Of a stretch of DNA of 64,000 bases, positions 1 through 7,621 are shown in pieces (within the stretch, counting starts at the first letter, position 1; every line of letters starts with the position of its first letter). The notes beneath the pieces were generated by a model that was given only the letters and a program-made list of their open reading frames with translations, made no database searches and was not told where the DNA came from. This DNA comes from G013214665 sp964649815 (lineage in GTDB: Bacteria > Pseudomonadota > Alphaproteobacteria > Rhodobacterales > Rhodobacteraceae), in assembly GCA_964649815.1 (NCBI GenBank), contig CAZYQC010000007.1:1-64000 (forward strand), read 5' to 3'. Made by a program: the position numbers and the translations under genes.

Positions 1-1010
1 ATCAGGCGGTGGCGGATGACGCGGGACTGGACCTTGTCGCCGTCGCGGCCCGCCAGCGGGCTGTCGTTGATGCCGAAGGTGACGGAGATGGTTGGCGGAT
101 CAATGGGTTGCGCAGGCAGCGGAATGTCGATGGAGGTCGCGCAAAGCGTGTCGGCGACGGTGGCTTTGGACATGCCGGCCAGGGTGACGATGTCACCGGC
201 CTCTGCGACGTCAATGGGCGTCTGCGCAAGACCGCGAAAGGCGAGGATCTTGGAGACGCGGAATTGTTCGATCATACCGCCTTCGCGGCTGAGCGCCTTG
301 ACGGTTTCGCCGGTTTTGAGCGTGCCTGCTTCGATGCGGCCGGTTAGAATGCGGCCGATGAAAGGGTCGCTGCCCAAAGTGGTGGCGAGCATCTGGAACG
401 GGGCGTCTTTGGCGTCGGCCTGTTTCGGGGCCGGTACATGCGCAACCACCAGATCGAAGAGGGCGGAGAGATCCTTGCGCGGGCCGTCAAGCTCGGTATC
501 TGCCCAACCTGAGCGGCCAGAGGCGTAGAGGGACGGGAAATCGAGCTGATCGTCATCTGCGCCAAGGTTCGCAAAAAGGTCGAACACTTCATCCAGGGCC
601 CGATCCGGTTCGGCGTCGGGTTTGTCGACCTTGTTGAGCACAACAATCGGACGCAGCCCCAGAGCAAGCGCCTTTGAGGTCACGAATTTGGTCTGTGGCA
701 TAGGCCCTTCGGCGGCATCAACCAAGAGAACAACGCCATCAACCATGCTGAGGATACGCTCGACCTCGCCGCCGAAATCAGCGTGGCCGGGTGTGTCGAC
801 GATGTTGATGCGCGTGCCATTCCATTCGACGGACGTGGCTTTTGCCAAGATCGTGATGCCGCGTTCGCGTTCGAGATCGTTGCTGTCCATCGCGCGTTCG
901 GCGACGGCCTGATTGTCACGAAACGCGCCGGATTGTTTCAGCAGCTCGTCCACAAGCGTTGTTTTGCCGTGGTCAACGTGGGCAATGATAGCAATGTTGC
1001 GCAGATCCAT
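1..1010 (-). CDS. typA: Ribosome-associated GTPase TypA/BipA (N-terminal 336 residues; gene runs off the left edge)
   Basis: Translational GTPase of the EF-G/LepA family that binds ribosomes and acts in stress adaptation and ribosome assembly. Reading on the minus strand from the ATG at 1010, the protein opens with MDLRNIAIIAHVDHGKTTL, which contains the G1 loop (about residues 10-17). It continues with the switch I ERGITI element, DTPGHADFGGEVER (G3) and VVLNKVDK (G4), then the start of the beta-barrel domain 2. TypA is normally about 605 residues, so roughly 270 C-terminal residues, including the TypA-specific domain, lie outside the window. The next gene to the right is also on the minus strand but 61 bases away. 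No internal defect is visible in the part present. Confidence 0.95.
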   Translation of the reverse strand, partial: MDLRNIAIIAHVDHGKTTLVDELLKQSGAFRDNQAVAERAMDSNDLERERGITILAKATSVEWNGTRINIVDTPGHADFGGEVERILSMVDGVVLLVDAAEGPMPQTKFVTSKALALGLRPIVVLNKVDKPDAEPDRALDEVFDLFANLGADDDQLDFPSLYASGRSGWADTELDGPRKDLSALFDLVVAHVPAPKQADAKDAPFQMLATTLGSDPFIGRILTGRIEAGTLKTGETVKALSREGGMIEQFRVSKILAFRGLAQTPIDVAEAGDIVTLAGMSKATVADTLCATSIDIPLPAQPIDPPTISVTFGINDSPLAGRDGDKVQSRVIRHRL

Positions 1011-1071
1011 GATGGGGCCTCAAACACGATTTTGGCCGCCACGTAGCTTGCCGCAGTGCAGAAGACCAGCC

Positions 1072-1407
1072 TTAATGCGTCGCAGACTTGGAAAAGAGCT
1101 GGATCACGACGATCCCTGCAACAATCATCAGCAGCCCAAGGATCGCAGGTAGGTCGAGCCGCTGGCCAAACACAACAAAGCCAATGACCGCGATCAGAAA
1201 GATGCCCAAGCCCGACCAGATCGCATAGGCCACGCCGACAGGAATGTATTTGAGCGTGAGCCCCAGCAGGAAAAAGGCGACGCCATAGGCGACGACAACC
1301 AGAAACGAAGGCCAGAATTTCGTGAATTGCGCGCTGGCCTGAAGGGCGGTCGTGCCAATGGTTTCAGCCAGGACAGCGAAGAACAAATAGACGTAATGAA
1401 CGGGCAT
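1072..1407 (-). CDS. Small multidrug resistance (SMR) family transporter
   Basis: 111 residues, the usual SMR length, with four predicted membrane helices and almost no loops. Helix 1 holds the acidic membrane residue of the family (VLAETIGTTALQAS, Glu about residue 15), which in EmrE exchanges protons for cationic drugs. Helix 3 has the conserved YAIWSGLG segment, where the Trp and Gly residues shape the binding pocket. Family knowledge suggests export of quaternary ammonium or guanidinium-type cations as an antiparallel dimer. The sequence alone does not separate the EmrE-like from the Gdx/SugE-like branch. It lies 9 bases downstream of an Lrp/AsnC regulator on the same strand, so the two are probably co-transcribed and the regulator may control it. 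Confidence 0.9.
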   Translation of the reverse strand: MPVHYVYLFFAVLAETIGTTALQASAQFTKFWPSFLVVVAYGVAFFLLGLTLKYIPVGVAYAIWSGLGIFLIAVIGFVVFGQRLDLPAILGLLMIVAGIVVIQLFSKSATH

Positions 1408-1416
1408 TGAATGGCC

Positions 1417-1875
1417 TCACAAGGGTAGAGCGGTGGTCTCTTTGATGTCTTCCATAACAAAGCTGGCAGAGACATCGGACAAAGGCACGCGCGAAATGAG
1501 ACGCTGATAGAGACGGTCGTAATCCGCCATATCTGCGACACGGGCGCGGATGAGATAATCAAGATCGCCGGTCATTCGGTACACTGCTTGGATTTCGGGC
1601 ACTGCACGGGTGGCCCTGGCAAAGCGCGACAGCCAATCGGGATCATGCGTGTTGGTGCGCACTTGAATGAACACGGCCAGCGGCAGTCCCACCGCCTCGG
1701 GGTCCAGCAAGGTTACGCGGGCCTTTATCAGCCCGTCGGTTTCCATCGCTTTGACCCGGCGCCAGCATGCATTGCGCGACAGGTGGACCAACGCGCTGAG
1801 ATCATCCAACGAGAGCGTCGCATCACGTTGCAAGGCATTGAGAATCGCGCGGTCTTTGTCGTCCAGTTTCTCCAT
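1417..1875 (-). CDS. Lrp/AsnC-family transcriptional regulator
   Basis: 152 residues, standard for Lrp/AsnC proteins. Residues about 1-60 form the N-terminal winged helix-turn-helix (LDDKDRAILNALQRDATLSLDD, then LSRNACWRRVKAMETDGLI). The remainder is the RAM/AsnC ligand-binding domain, with IQVRTNTHDPDWLSRF and the typical VYRMTGDLDYLIRARV strand. These proteins form octameric discs that respond to amino acids or small metabolites. The SMR transporter gene follows after 9 bases, so local control of that exporter is a reasonable inference. The effector cannot be read from sequence. Confidence 0.9.
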   Translation of the reverse strand: MEKLDDKDRAILNALQRDATLSLDDLSALVHLSRNACWRRVKAMETDGLIKARVTLLDPEAVGLPLAVFIQVRTNTHDPDWLSRFARATRAVPEIQAVYRMTGDLDYLIRARVADMADYDRLYQRLISRVPLSDVSASFVMEDIKETTALPL

Positions 1876-1992
1876 ATTTGCAGTTTATCTGGGAAAATGT
1901 CTCACTACCATCCTGATTTGCGTCAAAGTGAGGACGTCATCTCAGCCCAGGCAGGGGATACTGTGCGCGAGATAAGCTGGAAAGAGGCAGAG

Positions 1993-2199
1993 ATGATTGC
2001 GCGATTGTTCTTGGAACACCCCCGGAGTGTTGATGAAAGCTATGGTGCGCATGCGCTTTTTGCGCTGCGTTTTGCCGGGATGCTGGCCGCGGCGGCGGGT
2101 GCCGCCCTGATCCATGCGGTGCTGCCCTTTGCCTTTGAGAAAACCGCAAGCCGCATTGTGGAAACGCTCTATCACAAGACCCACACCCGCGGTCGCTAA
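1993..2199 (+). CDS. Small membrane protein, DUF6356-like
   Basis: 68 residues starting MIARLFLEHPRSVDES. The ATG at 1993 is preceded by AAAGAGG and gives a start that fits the family; longer in-frame starts back to 1588 run antisense through the Lrp gene and are not credible. The protein has a short amphipathic N-terminus with the LFLEHPRSVDESYGAH motif, then one hydrophobic helix rich in Ala (about residues 25-45), and ends with basic residues. This matches my memory of the short DUF6356 proteins of Rhodobacterales, whose function is unknown. It is transcribed away from the Lrp gene and toward icd. Confidence 0.7.
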   Translation: MIARLFLEHPRSVDESYGAHALFALRFAGMLAAAAGAALIHAVLPFAFEKTASRIVETLYHKTHTRGR

Positions 2200-2231
2200 G
2201 CCCAAGAGCTGCGGTTCGGCCCCGCGACGCG

Positions 2232-2249
2232 GCCCTGAAAAAGCAGGGC
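2232..2249. terminator. Hairpin between the convergent DUF6356-like and icd genes
   Basis: GCCCTG, a six-base loop of mostly A, then CAGGGC. It sits 33 bases after the stop of the small plus-strand gene and 17 bases after the stop of icd on the other strand. There is no clear U-tract outside the stem, so a terminator role is only suggested by its place between convergent genes. Confidence 0.35.
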
Positions 2250-2265
2250 GCGCGTCTGCGCATCG

Positions 2266-3480
2266 CTACCCTGCGAGAGCCTTGTTCAGGTTTTCGTCAA
2301 TCTTTTCCAAAAAGCCCATCGTGGTCAGCCAGCCTTGATCCGGCCCGACCAACAGCGCGAGGTCTTTGGTCATAAAGCCACTTTCGACGGTTTCGACGAT
2401 CACACGCTCGAGCGTTTCGGCAAAGGTCATGAGCGGGTCGTTCTCATCAAGCTTGGCGCGATGCTTCAAAGCGCCCGTCCAGGCGTAGATCGAGGCGATG
2501 GAATTGGTGGACGTCGCTTCGCCAGCTTGGTGCTGGCGATAATGGCGCGTCACCGTGCCATGCGCAGCCTCAGATTCGACGATTTTGCCGTCAGGCGTCA
2601 TCAGTCGAGAGGCCATCATCCCAAGAGAGCCAAAGCCCTGTGCCACAGTGTCTGATTGCACATCGCCGTCATAGTTTTTGCAGGCCCAAACAAAGCCACC
2701 GTTCCATTTCATCGCACAGGCAACCATGTCGTCAATCAGGCGGTGTTGGTATTCGATGCCTTTTTCCTCAAAGGCGGCTTTGAATTCTTCGTCGAACACC
2801 TGCTGGAACAGCTCAAGAAAGCGCCCGTCATATTGTTTGAGGATCGTGTTCTTGGTCGATAGATACACCGGCCAGCCCAAATTCAGACCATAGTTAAAGG
2901 ACGCACGGGCGAAATCGATGATCGAGGCGTCGAGATTGTACATCGACATGAAAACGCCCGCAGAGGGCGCGTCAAAGACCTCATGTTCGATGATCTCGCC
3001 ATCGGCCCCTTCGAACTTCATGGTGAGTTTGCCGGGGCCAGGGAATTTGATGTCTGTGGCTTTGTATTGATCGCCAAAGGCGTGGCGCCCGATGACGATG
3101 GGGCGCGTCCAGCCGGGCACAAGCCGTGGGACGTTCTTGCAGATGATGGGCTGTCGGAAAACGACCCCGCCCAGGATGTTTCGGATGGTCCCATTGGGCG
3201 AGCGCCACATCTTTTTCAGGCCGAACTCTTCGACCCGCGCTTCGTCTGGCGTGATCGTGGCGCATTTGACCGCAACGCCGACCTCTTTGGTTTTCTCGGC
3301 TGCATCAATGGTGATTTGGTCTTCGGTCGTGTCGCGGCTTTCGATGCCGAGGTCATAGTACAGCAGATCGATATCCAGATAAGGCAGGATCAGCTTGTCT
3401 TTGATGAATTGCCACATGATCCGCGTCATCTCATCGCCATCCATTTCGACGATTGGGTTTTGAACTTTGATCTTGGTCAT
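2266..3480 (-). CDS. icd: NADP-dependent isocitrate dehydrogenase, homodimeric (eukaryote-like) type
   Basis: Oxidative decarboxylation of isocitrate to 2-oxoglutarate with NADP+ in the TCA cycle. 404 residues from the ATG at 3480 (MTKIKVQNPIVEMDGDEMTR), the usual length for the homodimeric subfamily also found in mitochondria and many alphaproteobacteria. The in-frame start at 3507 would add nine residues with no family match. Visible signatures are the substrate phosphate-site region KSPNGTIRN-like element (here WRSPNGTIRNILGG), the metal/isocitrate motif LIDDMVACAMKWNGGFVWACKNYDGDVQSD, and the adenine-site stretch EAAHGTVTRHYRQH. A second, unrelated isocitrate dehydrogenase starts 213 bases upstream on the opposite strand, so the two genes share a divergent promoter region. 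Confidence 0.97.
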   Translation of the reverse strand: MTKIKVQNPIVEMDGDEMTRIMWQFIKDKLILPYLDIDLLYYDLGIESRDTTEDQITIDAAEKTKEVGVAVKCATITPDEARVEEFGLKKMWRSPNGTIRNILGGVVFRQPIICKNVPRLVPGWTRPIVIGRHAFGDQYKATDIKFPGPGKLTMKFEGADGEIIEHEVFDAPSAGVFMSMYNLDASIIDFARASFNYGLNLGWPVYLSTKNTILKQYDGRFLELFQQVFDEEFKAAFEEKGIEYQHRLIDDMVACAMKWNGGFVWACKNYDGDVQSDTVAQGFGSLGMMASRLMTPDGKIVESEAAHGTVTRHYRQHQAGEATSTNSIASIYAWTGALKHRAKLDENDPLMTFAETLERVIVETVESGFMTKDLALLVGPDQGWLTTMGFLEKIDENLNKALAG

Positions 3481-3587
3481 GGGCCTGCCATCTCCTGTTT
3501 TGCGCACTTACTCAGCAGCTTTATCCGATTCCCCCCACATGCGCCTATGCGCAGTTCTTCTGGGGGCGATGCAAAACGCCGCACTTG

Positions 3588-3603
3588 GTATACAATTGTA
3601 CAC
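3588..3603. promoter_or_regulatory. Near-perfect palindrome in the icd/icd intergenic region
   Basis: GTATACAATTGTACAC matches its own reverse complement at 14 of 16 positions. It lies 108 bases upstream of the minus-strand icd start and 90 bases upstream of the plus-strand monomeric icd start. The position and symmetry fit an operator for a dimeric regulator acting on one or both genes. The GTATAC core resembles GntR-family half-sites, but the regulator is unknown. Confidence 0.45.
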
Positions 3604-3693
3604 ATTGACTTGAAATGGGCGCTTCGATAGGGCCGGAGCCAACAACAGCGCTGCGGTTGTGGTGCTGAGAACTCCTTTGAAACGAGGTCCGAT

Positions 3694-5910
3694 ATGTCGA
3701 AAACGCCTGATATCATTTACACCAAGGTCGACGAAGCGCCGGAATTGGCCAGCGCGTCCTTTTTGCCCATCATTCGCCGGTTCGCAGCGGCGGCTGGGGT
3801 GGACGTTGGGGTCAAGGATATCTCGCTTGCCGGACGGATCATCGCGGCCTTTCCAGAGAACCTGACCGAAGATCAGCGCCAATCGGATGATCTGGCCGAG
3901 CTGGGCGAGCTGGTCAAAACACCAACCGCAAACGTGATCAAATTGCCGAACATCTCTGCCTCGGTGCCACAATTGGTGGCCGCCGTCGAAGAGCTGCAGG
4001 CGAAAGGCTATGCGCTGCCGGATTACCCCGAAAGCCCAAGCAACGCCGCAGAAGAAGAGATCCGCGCCCGCTATGACGCGATCAAAGGCTCTGCTGTGAA
4101 CCCGGTCCTGCGCGAAGGCAATTCCGACCGCCGGGCGGCCAAAGCGGTCAAGAGCTTTGCGCAATCCAACCCACATTCGATGGGCAGCTGGAGCGCTGAG
4201 AGCAAGACCAAAGTCTCCTCGATGCCGGGCAATGACTTTTACGCCAACGAGGTCTCGGCCACGATCACCGCAGCCCAGGCCGGTGACGCAAAGATCGAAT
4301 TTGTCGGCAAAGACGGTGCTGTGTCCGTTCTCAAAGAGGTCTGGCCACTGGAAGAAGGCACCGTCGCAGATGCGACCTTCATGTCCGCCAAAGCGTTGGC
4401 CGCGTTTTTGGCCGCGGCGATCGAAGACACCAATGCCGACGGCACGATGTTCTCGCTGCATATGAAGGCCACGATGATGAAGGTCTCGGACCCGATCATC
4501 TTCGGCCATGCGGTCAAAGCCTGGCTTGGACCGGTCTGGGACACCCACGGCACGGCGATAATGGCCGCAGGCGGCATGCCCAATTCGGGATTGGGTGACG
4601 TTTTGGCGGCCATCGACACAATGCCGAATGCGGCAGACATCAAAGCCGAAATCGCAGGCCTGGACCGCCCGTCGATGTATATGGTCGACAGCGACCGCGG
4701 CATCACCAATTTGCACGTCCCCTCTGACGTGATCATCGACGCCTCGATGCCAGCGGTGATCCGCGCAGGCGGCAAAGGCTGGGACGAGAGCGGCGAAAAA
4801 GGCGACACGAATTGCGTGATCCCCGACAATTCCTACGCCTCGGTCTATGACGAGACGATCCGCTTTTTCAAAGCCAACGGCGCGTTGAACCCAGCAACAG
4901 CCGGGGCCGTGGCGAATGTGGGTCTGATGGCACAAAAAGCCGAGGAATATGGCTCTCACCCAACAACATTCGAAGCCCCCGCCGACGGCACGATCCGCAT
5001 CGTCCTGGCAAACGGCGAGACACTGCATGCGCATGACGTTGAGGCCGGCGACATTTGGCGCTCGTGCACGGTCAAGAAGGCGCCGATCGAAAACTGGATC
5101 CAACTCGCTCTGGACCGCCAGCGCCTGACCGGTTCCGAAGCGATCTTCTGGCTCGATGCGAACCGCGCCCATGATGCGCAACTGATTGCTTATGTGACGC
5201 CGGTGCTGGACGCCGCAGGCGTTGCAGACAAGTTCATGATCATGGCCCCGCGCGAGGCCACGGCGCAATCGCTCAAAACGATCACAGCCGGGAACGACAG
5301 CATCGCCATCACAGGCAACGTCCTGCGCGACTATCTGACCGACCTGTTCCCAATCCTCGAGCTGGGCACATCCGCCAAAATGCTCTCCATCGTCAAGCTG
5401 ATGCAGGGCGGCGGGCTGTTTGAAACCGGGGCCGGCGGCTCTGCCCCGAAACACGTCCAGCAATTGCACGCCGAAAATCACCTGCGCTGGGATTCAATGG
5501 GCGAATTCTGCGCCTTGGGTGAATCGCTGAACTTTCTGGCTGACAGCCAAGGCAACGCCAAAGCAGGCGTCCTGGGCGCCGCCGCCGAAGCCGCCACGCA
5601 AGGCATCCTGGACAACGACCGTTCCCCAGGCCGAAAGGTCGGCCAGCCTGACAACCGCGCCTCCCATTACTGGTTCGCCCGCTACTGGGCCGAAGCTCTG
5701 GCCGCCCAAACAAGCGACGCAGACCTCGCCGCAGAATTCGCCTCCATCGCGCAATCCCTCGCGGATGGCGAAGCCGCAATCTTGGCCGAACTTGCCGCAA
5801 CAGGCGGCAGCCAGGCCGACACAGGCGGTTATTTCCGCAACGACGACGCCAAATGCGCCGCGGTCATGCGGCCCAGTGCAACGCTCAACGCCATCTTTTC
5901 CGAAGCCTAA
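3694..5910 (+). CDS. icd: NADP-dependent isocitrate dehydrogenase, monomeric type
   Basis: 738 residues, the expected size of the monomeric isocitrate dehydrogenases (about 735-745), which catalyse the same reaction as the dimeric enzyme but share little overall sequence with it. The ATG at 3694 follows AACGAGGTCC. Recognisable family segments include SKTPDIIYTKVDEAPELA at the N-terminus, FAQSNPHSMGSWS, KVSSMPGNDFYANEVS, the MFSLHMKATMMKVSDPI block, the GKGWDESGEKGDTNCVIPD block and the C-terminal DNRASHYWFARYWAEALA. It faces away from the dimeric icd gene and ends in a hairpin repeat that probably terminates it. Having both isoforms side by side is unusual in layout. Differences in affinity, temperature or phosphate regulation are possible explanations, but nothing here decides between them. 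Confidence 0.97.
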   Translation: MSKTPDIIYTKVDEAPELASASFLPIIRRFAAAAGVDVGVKDISLAGRIIAAFPENLTEDQRQSDDLAELGELVKTPTANVIKLPNISASVPQLVAAVEELQAKGYALPDYPESPSNAAEEEIRARYDAIKGSAVNPVLREGNSDRRAAKAVKSFAQSNPHSMGSWSAESKTKVSSMPGNDFYANEVSATITAAQAGDAKIEFVGKDGAVSVLKEVWPLEEGTVADATFMSAKALAAFLAAAIEDTNADGTMFSLHMKATMMKVSDPIIFGHAVKAWLGPVWDTHGTAIMAAGGMPNSGLGDVLAAIDTMPNAADIKAEIAGLDRPSMYMVDSDRGITNLHVPSDVIIDASMPAVIRAGGKGWDESGEKGDTNCVIPDNSYASVYDETIRFFKANGALNPATAGAVANVGLMAQKAEEYGSHPTTFEAPADGTIRIVLANGETLHAHDVEAGDIWRSCTVKKAPIENWIQLALDRQRLTGSEAIFWLDANRAHDAQLIAYVTPVLDAAGVADKFMIMAPREATAQSLKTITAGNDSIAITGNVLRDYLTDLFPILELGTSAKMLSIVKLMQGGGLFETGAGGSAPKHVQQLHAENHLRWDSMGEFCALGESLNFLADSQGNAKAGVLGAAAEAATQGILDNDRSPGRKVGQPDNRASHYWFARYWAEALAAQTSDADLAAEFASIAQSLADGEAAILAELAATGGSQADTGGYFRNDDAKCAAVMRPSATLNAIFSEA

Positions 5911-5916
5911 ACACTT

Positions 5917-5964
5917 GTCCCCGTCGGGAGCCTCCGGCGGGGATATTTGACAGCCAAAAGAAAA
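5917..5964 (+). repeat. Dispersed hairpin/box repeat, copy A (probable icd terminator)
   Basis: A stem TCCCCG/CGGGGA (5918-5943) is followed by GATATTTGACAGCCAAAAGAAAA. It starts seven bases after the monomeric icd stop. The same GGGGATATTT...CCAAAAGAAA arrangement recurs, in either orientation, at 6005, 30160, 33461 and 49769. Its placement after a gene end and the hairpin followed by T-rich sequence fit a transcription terminator. Confidence 0.6.
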
Positions 5965-6004
5965 CAAGGATGCGCGACTAGGTTAAGCATTCGCGCATCT
6001 CTCA

Positions 6005-6100
6005 CTTTCTTTTGGCGCAAAATATCCTCGGGGGTGAATTGGCCGCTGGCCAAGAGGGGGCAGACAGCCCCCTGTACCCGGCGACGCGCGCAGCGCGGCG
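6005..6100 (-). repeat. Dispersed hairpin/box repeat, copy B
   Basis: The inverse of copy A: TTTCTTTTGGCGCAAAATATCC, then a GGGGGC-AGACA-GCCCCC hairpin (6056-6072) and a GCGCGCAGCGCG stretch. Copies A and B face each other about 40 bases apart between the convergent monomeric icd and the 79-residue gene at 6115. This looks like a pair of terminators, one serving each strand. Confidence 0.55.
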
Positions 6101-6114
6101 CAAATCATGGCGGG

Positions 6115-6354
6115 TTACGGCGCGTCGGTCGCCGTGCCTGCGCGGTGGTCTTTGAGCTTTTGGGCCAGGAACCGGCGGCCTGCCGTTTCGGCCATGCGGG
6201 TACGTACCGCGGTCAGAAAGGCTTCTTCGAGCGTTTGGGAGGACGCGCCAAGGACTTGTGCGACGTCCATAAACAATCGGTCATTGCCAATCTCGCCCTG
6301 CACGGCCAGGCATTCCTCGGCCAGTTTGTTGGCCATTGAGGTGACGTCGGCCAT
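6115..6354 (-). CDS. Small conserved-looking protein of unknown function, partner of the upstream hydrolase
   Basis: 79 residues starting MADVTSMANKLAEECLAVQG. The start codon overlaps the stop of the upstream alpha/beta hydrolase by one base (TAATG), which is strong evidence for translational coupling and for this start. The protein is soluble and mostly helical by appearance, with no cysteine motif apart from one Cys, no signal peptide and a basic C-terminus (GRRFLAQKLKDHRAG). I recognise no domain. A role linked to the hydrolase is an inference from the overlap only. Confidence 0.7.
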   Translation of the reverse strand: MADVTSMANKLAEECLAVQGEIGNDRLFMDVAQVLGASSQTLEEAFLTAVRTRMAETAGRRFLAQKLKDHRAGTATDAP

Positions 6355-7007
6355 TAGCGGGTGTTCTCCGTCAAGCGGCGTTTCACGTAATCGGTTGTGT
6401 TGCCGATCAGGGTTTCGAGGTGGTCGTCTTCGAAGAAGTGTCCGGCGCCCTCGATTTCCTGATGCGTGATCGTAATGCCTTTTTGTTCGTGCAATTTGTT
6501 GACCAGCGTCACTGTGTCGGCTGGCGGGGCGACACGGTCGGCGGTTCCGTTGATGATCAAGCCAGAAGAGGGGCAGGGCGCGAGAAACGAGAAGTCGTAC
6601 ATGTTTGCCGGAGGCGCCACCGAGATAAAGCCTGTGATCTCTGGGCGGCGCATCAGCAATTGCATGCCGATCCAGGCGCCAAACGAGAAACCGGCGACCC
6701 AGCAATGTTTCGAATTGTTGTTCATCGACTGCAGGTAGTCGAGCGCGGAGGCTGCGTCGCTGAGCTCGCCAATCCCCTGGTCATATTCACCCTGGCTGCG
6801 ACCGACGCCGCGGAAGTTAAAGCGCAGAACGGTGAAGCCCATATTGAAAAAGCCATAGTGCAGCGCGTGCACGACCTTGTGGTTCATCGTGCCGCCAAAC
6901 TGTGGGTGTGGGTGCAAGATGATGGCGATGGGGGCGTCGCGTTCTTTTTGGGGGTGGTAGCGTCCTTCCAGGCGGCCTTCTGGGCCAGGGAAAATCACCT
7001 CGGGCAT
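6354..7007 (-). CDS. Alpha/beta hydrolase (COG2945-like)
   Basis: 217 residues, compact alpha/beta-hydrolase fold. The nucleophile elbow is GFSFGAW (Ser about residue 108), followed by the acid in INGTADRVAPP and the histidine in EGAGHFFEDD near residue 190. The N-terminal HPHPQFGGTMNHKVV and RFNFRGVGRSQGEYD segments are typical of the COG2945 group, predicted hydrolases with undefined substrates. No signal peptide is seen, so it should act in the cytoplasm. It precedes and overlaps the 79-residue gene. Its substrate cannot be predicted. Confidence 0.88.
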   Translation of the reverse strand: MPEVIFPGPEGRLEGRYHPQKERDAPIAIILHPHPQFGGTMNHKVVHALHYGFFNMGFTVLRFNFRGVGRSQGEYDQGIGELSDAASALDYLQSMNNNSKHCWVAGFSFGAWIGMQLLMRRPEITGFISVAPPANMYDFSFLAPCPSSGLIINGTADRVAPPADTVTLVNKLHEQKGITITHQEIEGAGHFFEDDHLETLIGNTTDYVKRRLTENTR

Positions 7008-7048
7008 ACGGTCACTGTCCTATCTGGTTCTTTTGGGGCAGCCATTTC

Positions 7049-7085
7049 TTGACGAAATTTATCGGGCACCTTAGAACGTTTCTAA
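7049..7085 (+). promoter_or_regulatory. iscR-suf promoter with an Irr-type iron control element (ICE box)
   Basis: A -35-like TTGACG (7049-7054) is separated by 17 bases from a -10-like TAGAAC (7072-7077). The -10 lies inside TTAGAA-CGT-TTCTAA (7071-7085), a perfect 6-bp inverted repeat with a 3-base spacer. This agrees with the published ICE box TTTAGAA-N3-TTCTAAA bound by the iron regulator Irr in alphaproteobacteria. The overlap of operator and -10 predicts repression by Irr, relieved when iron is plentiful or modulated by IscR. It lies 78 bases upstream of the iscR start. Confidence 0.7.
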
Positions 7086-7162
7086 ATTACTTGCGCAACG
7101 CAATAGTTCAAAGGGATTTATGCCCTTGCGCGCAATTGGTCAATCGGCTGGGGGACACAGCG

Positions 7163-7621
7163 ATGAAGCTGTCGACAAAAGGACGTTACGCAATGGTCGC
7201 GCTGACGGACATTGCCTTGCAGCCGGCGGATCGTTTGACGACGCTGAGCGAGATCTCGCAGCGGCAGAGCATCTCGTTGCCCTATCTGGAACAGCTTTTC
7301 GTCAAGTTGCGCCGATCAGAGCTTGTCACAGCGGTGCGTGGCCCGGGGGGCGGTTATCGCTTGGCTCGTCCGCCATCCGAAATTCGCGTGGCCGAAATTT
7401 TGGCAGCTGTCGATGAGACCGTGGATGCGATGCACAAAGGTGCAGGTGCCAGCGGGGGCGCCTCGGGCAGCAAGGCACAATCGCTGACCAACCGCTTGTG
7501 GGAGGGCATGAGCGCGCATGTTTATGTTTTTCTGCATCAAACGCGGCTGTCGGATGTGGTGCAGAACGAATTGGCGCCATGTCCGGCGGTCCCGTCTCTT
7601 TTTGCTGTGGTGGACGAATGA
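7163..7621 (+). CDS. iscR: Rrf2-family Fe-S regulator IscR, single-cysteine type
   Basis: 152 residues from the ATG at 7163 (MKLSTKGRYAMVALTDIA). The N-terminal winged helix has the Rrf2 pattern, including ISLPYLEQLFVKLRRSELV and RGPGGGYRLA. The three clustered cysteines that bind [2Fe-2S] in enterobacterial IscR are absent: the equivalent loop reads MHKGAGASGGASGSKAQ. The only cysteine is Cys140 in ELAPCPAVPS. The Rhodobacter sphaeroides IscR was reported to hold its cluster with a single cysteine, and this protein looks like the same type. It heads the suf operon and probably autoregulates it. Its last four bases overlap the cysteine desulfurase start (ATGA). Longer in-frame starts upstream would cover the promoter and are rejected. 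Confidence 0.93.
   Translation: MKLSTKGRYAMVALTDIALQPADRLTTLSEISQRQSISLPYLEQLFVKLRRSELVTAVRGPGGGYRLARPPSEIRVAEILAAVDETVDAMHKGAGASGGASGSKAQSLTNRLWEGMSAHVYVFLHQTRLSDVVQNELAPCPAVPSLFAVVDE

Noticed and set aside
3508..5481. 657-codon open frame antisense to the monomeric isocitrate dehydrogenase gene
   Set aside because: It is rich in Cys, His, Arg and Asp with no domain, and lies opposite a full-length, clearly conserved enzyme. Long antisense frames are common in GC-rich DNA.
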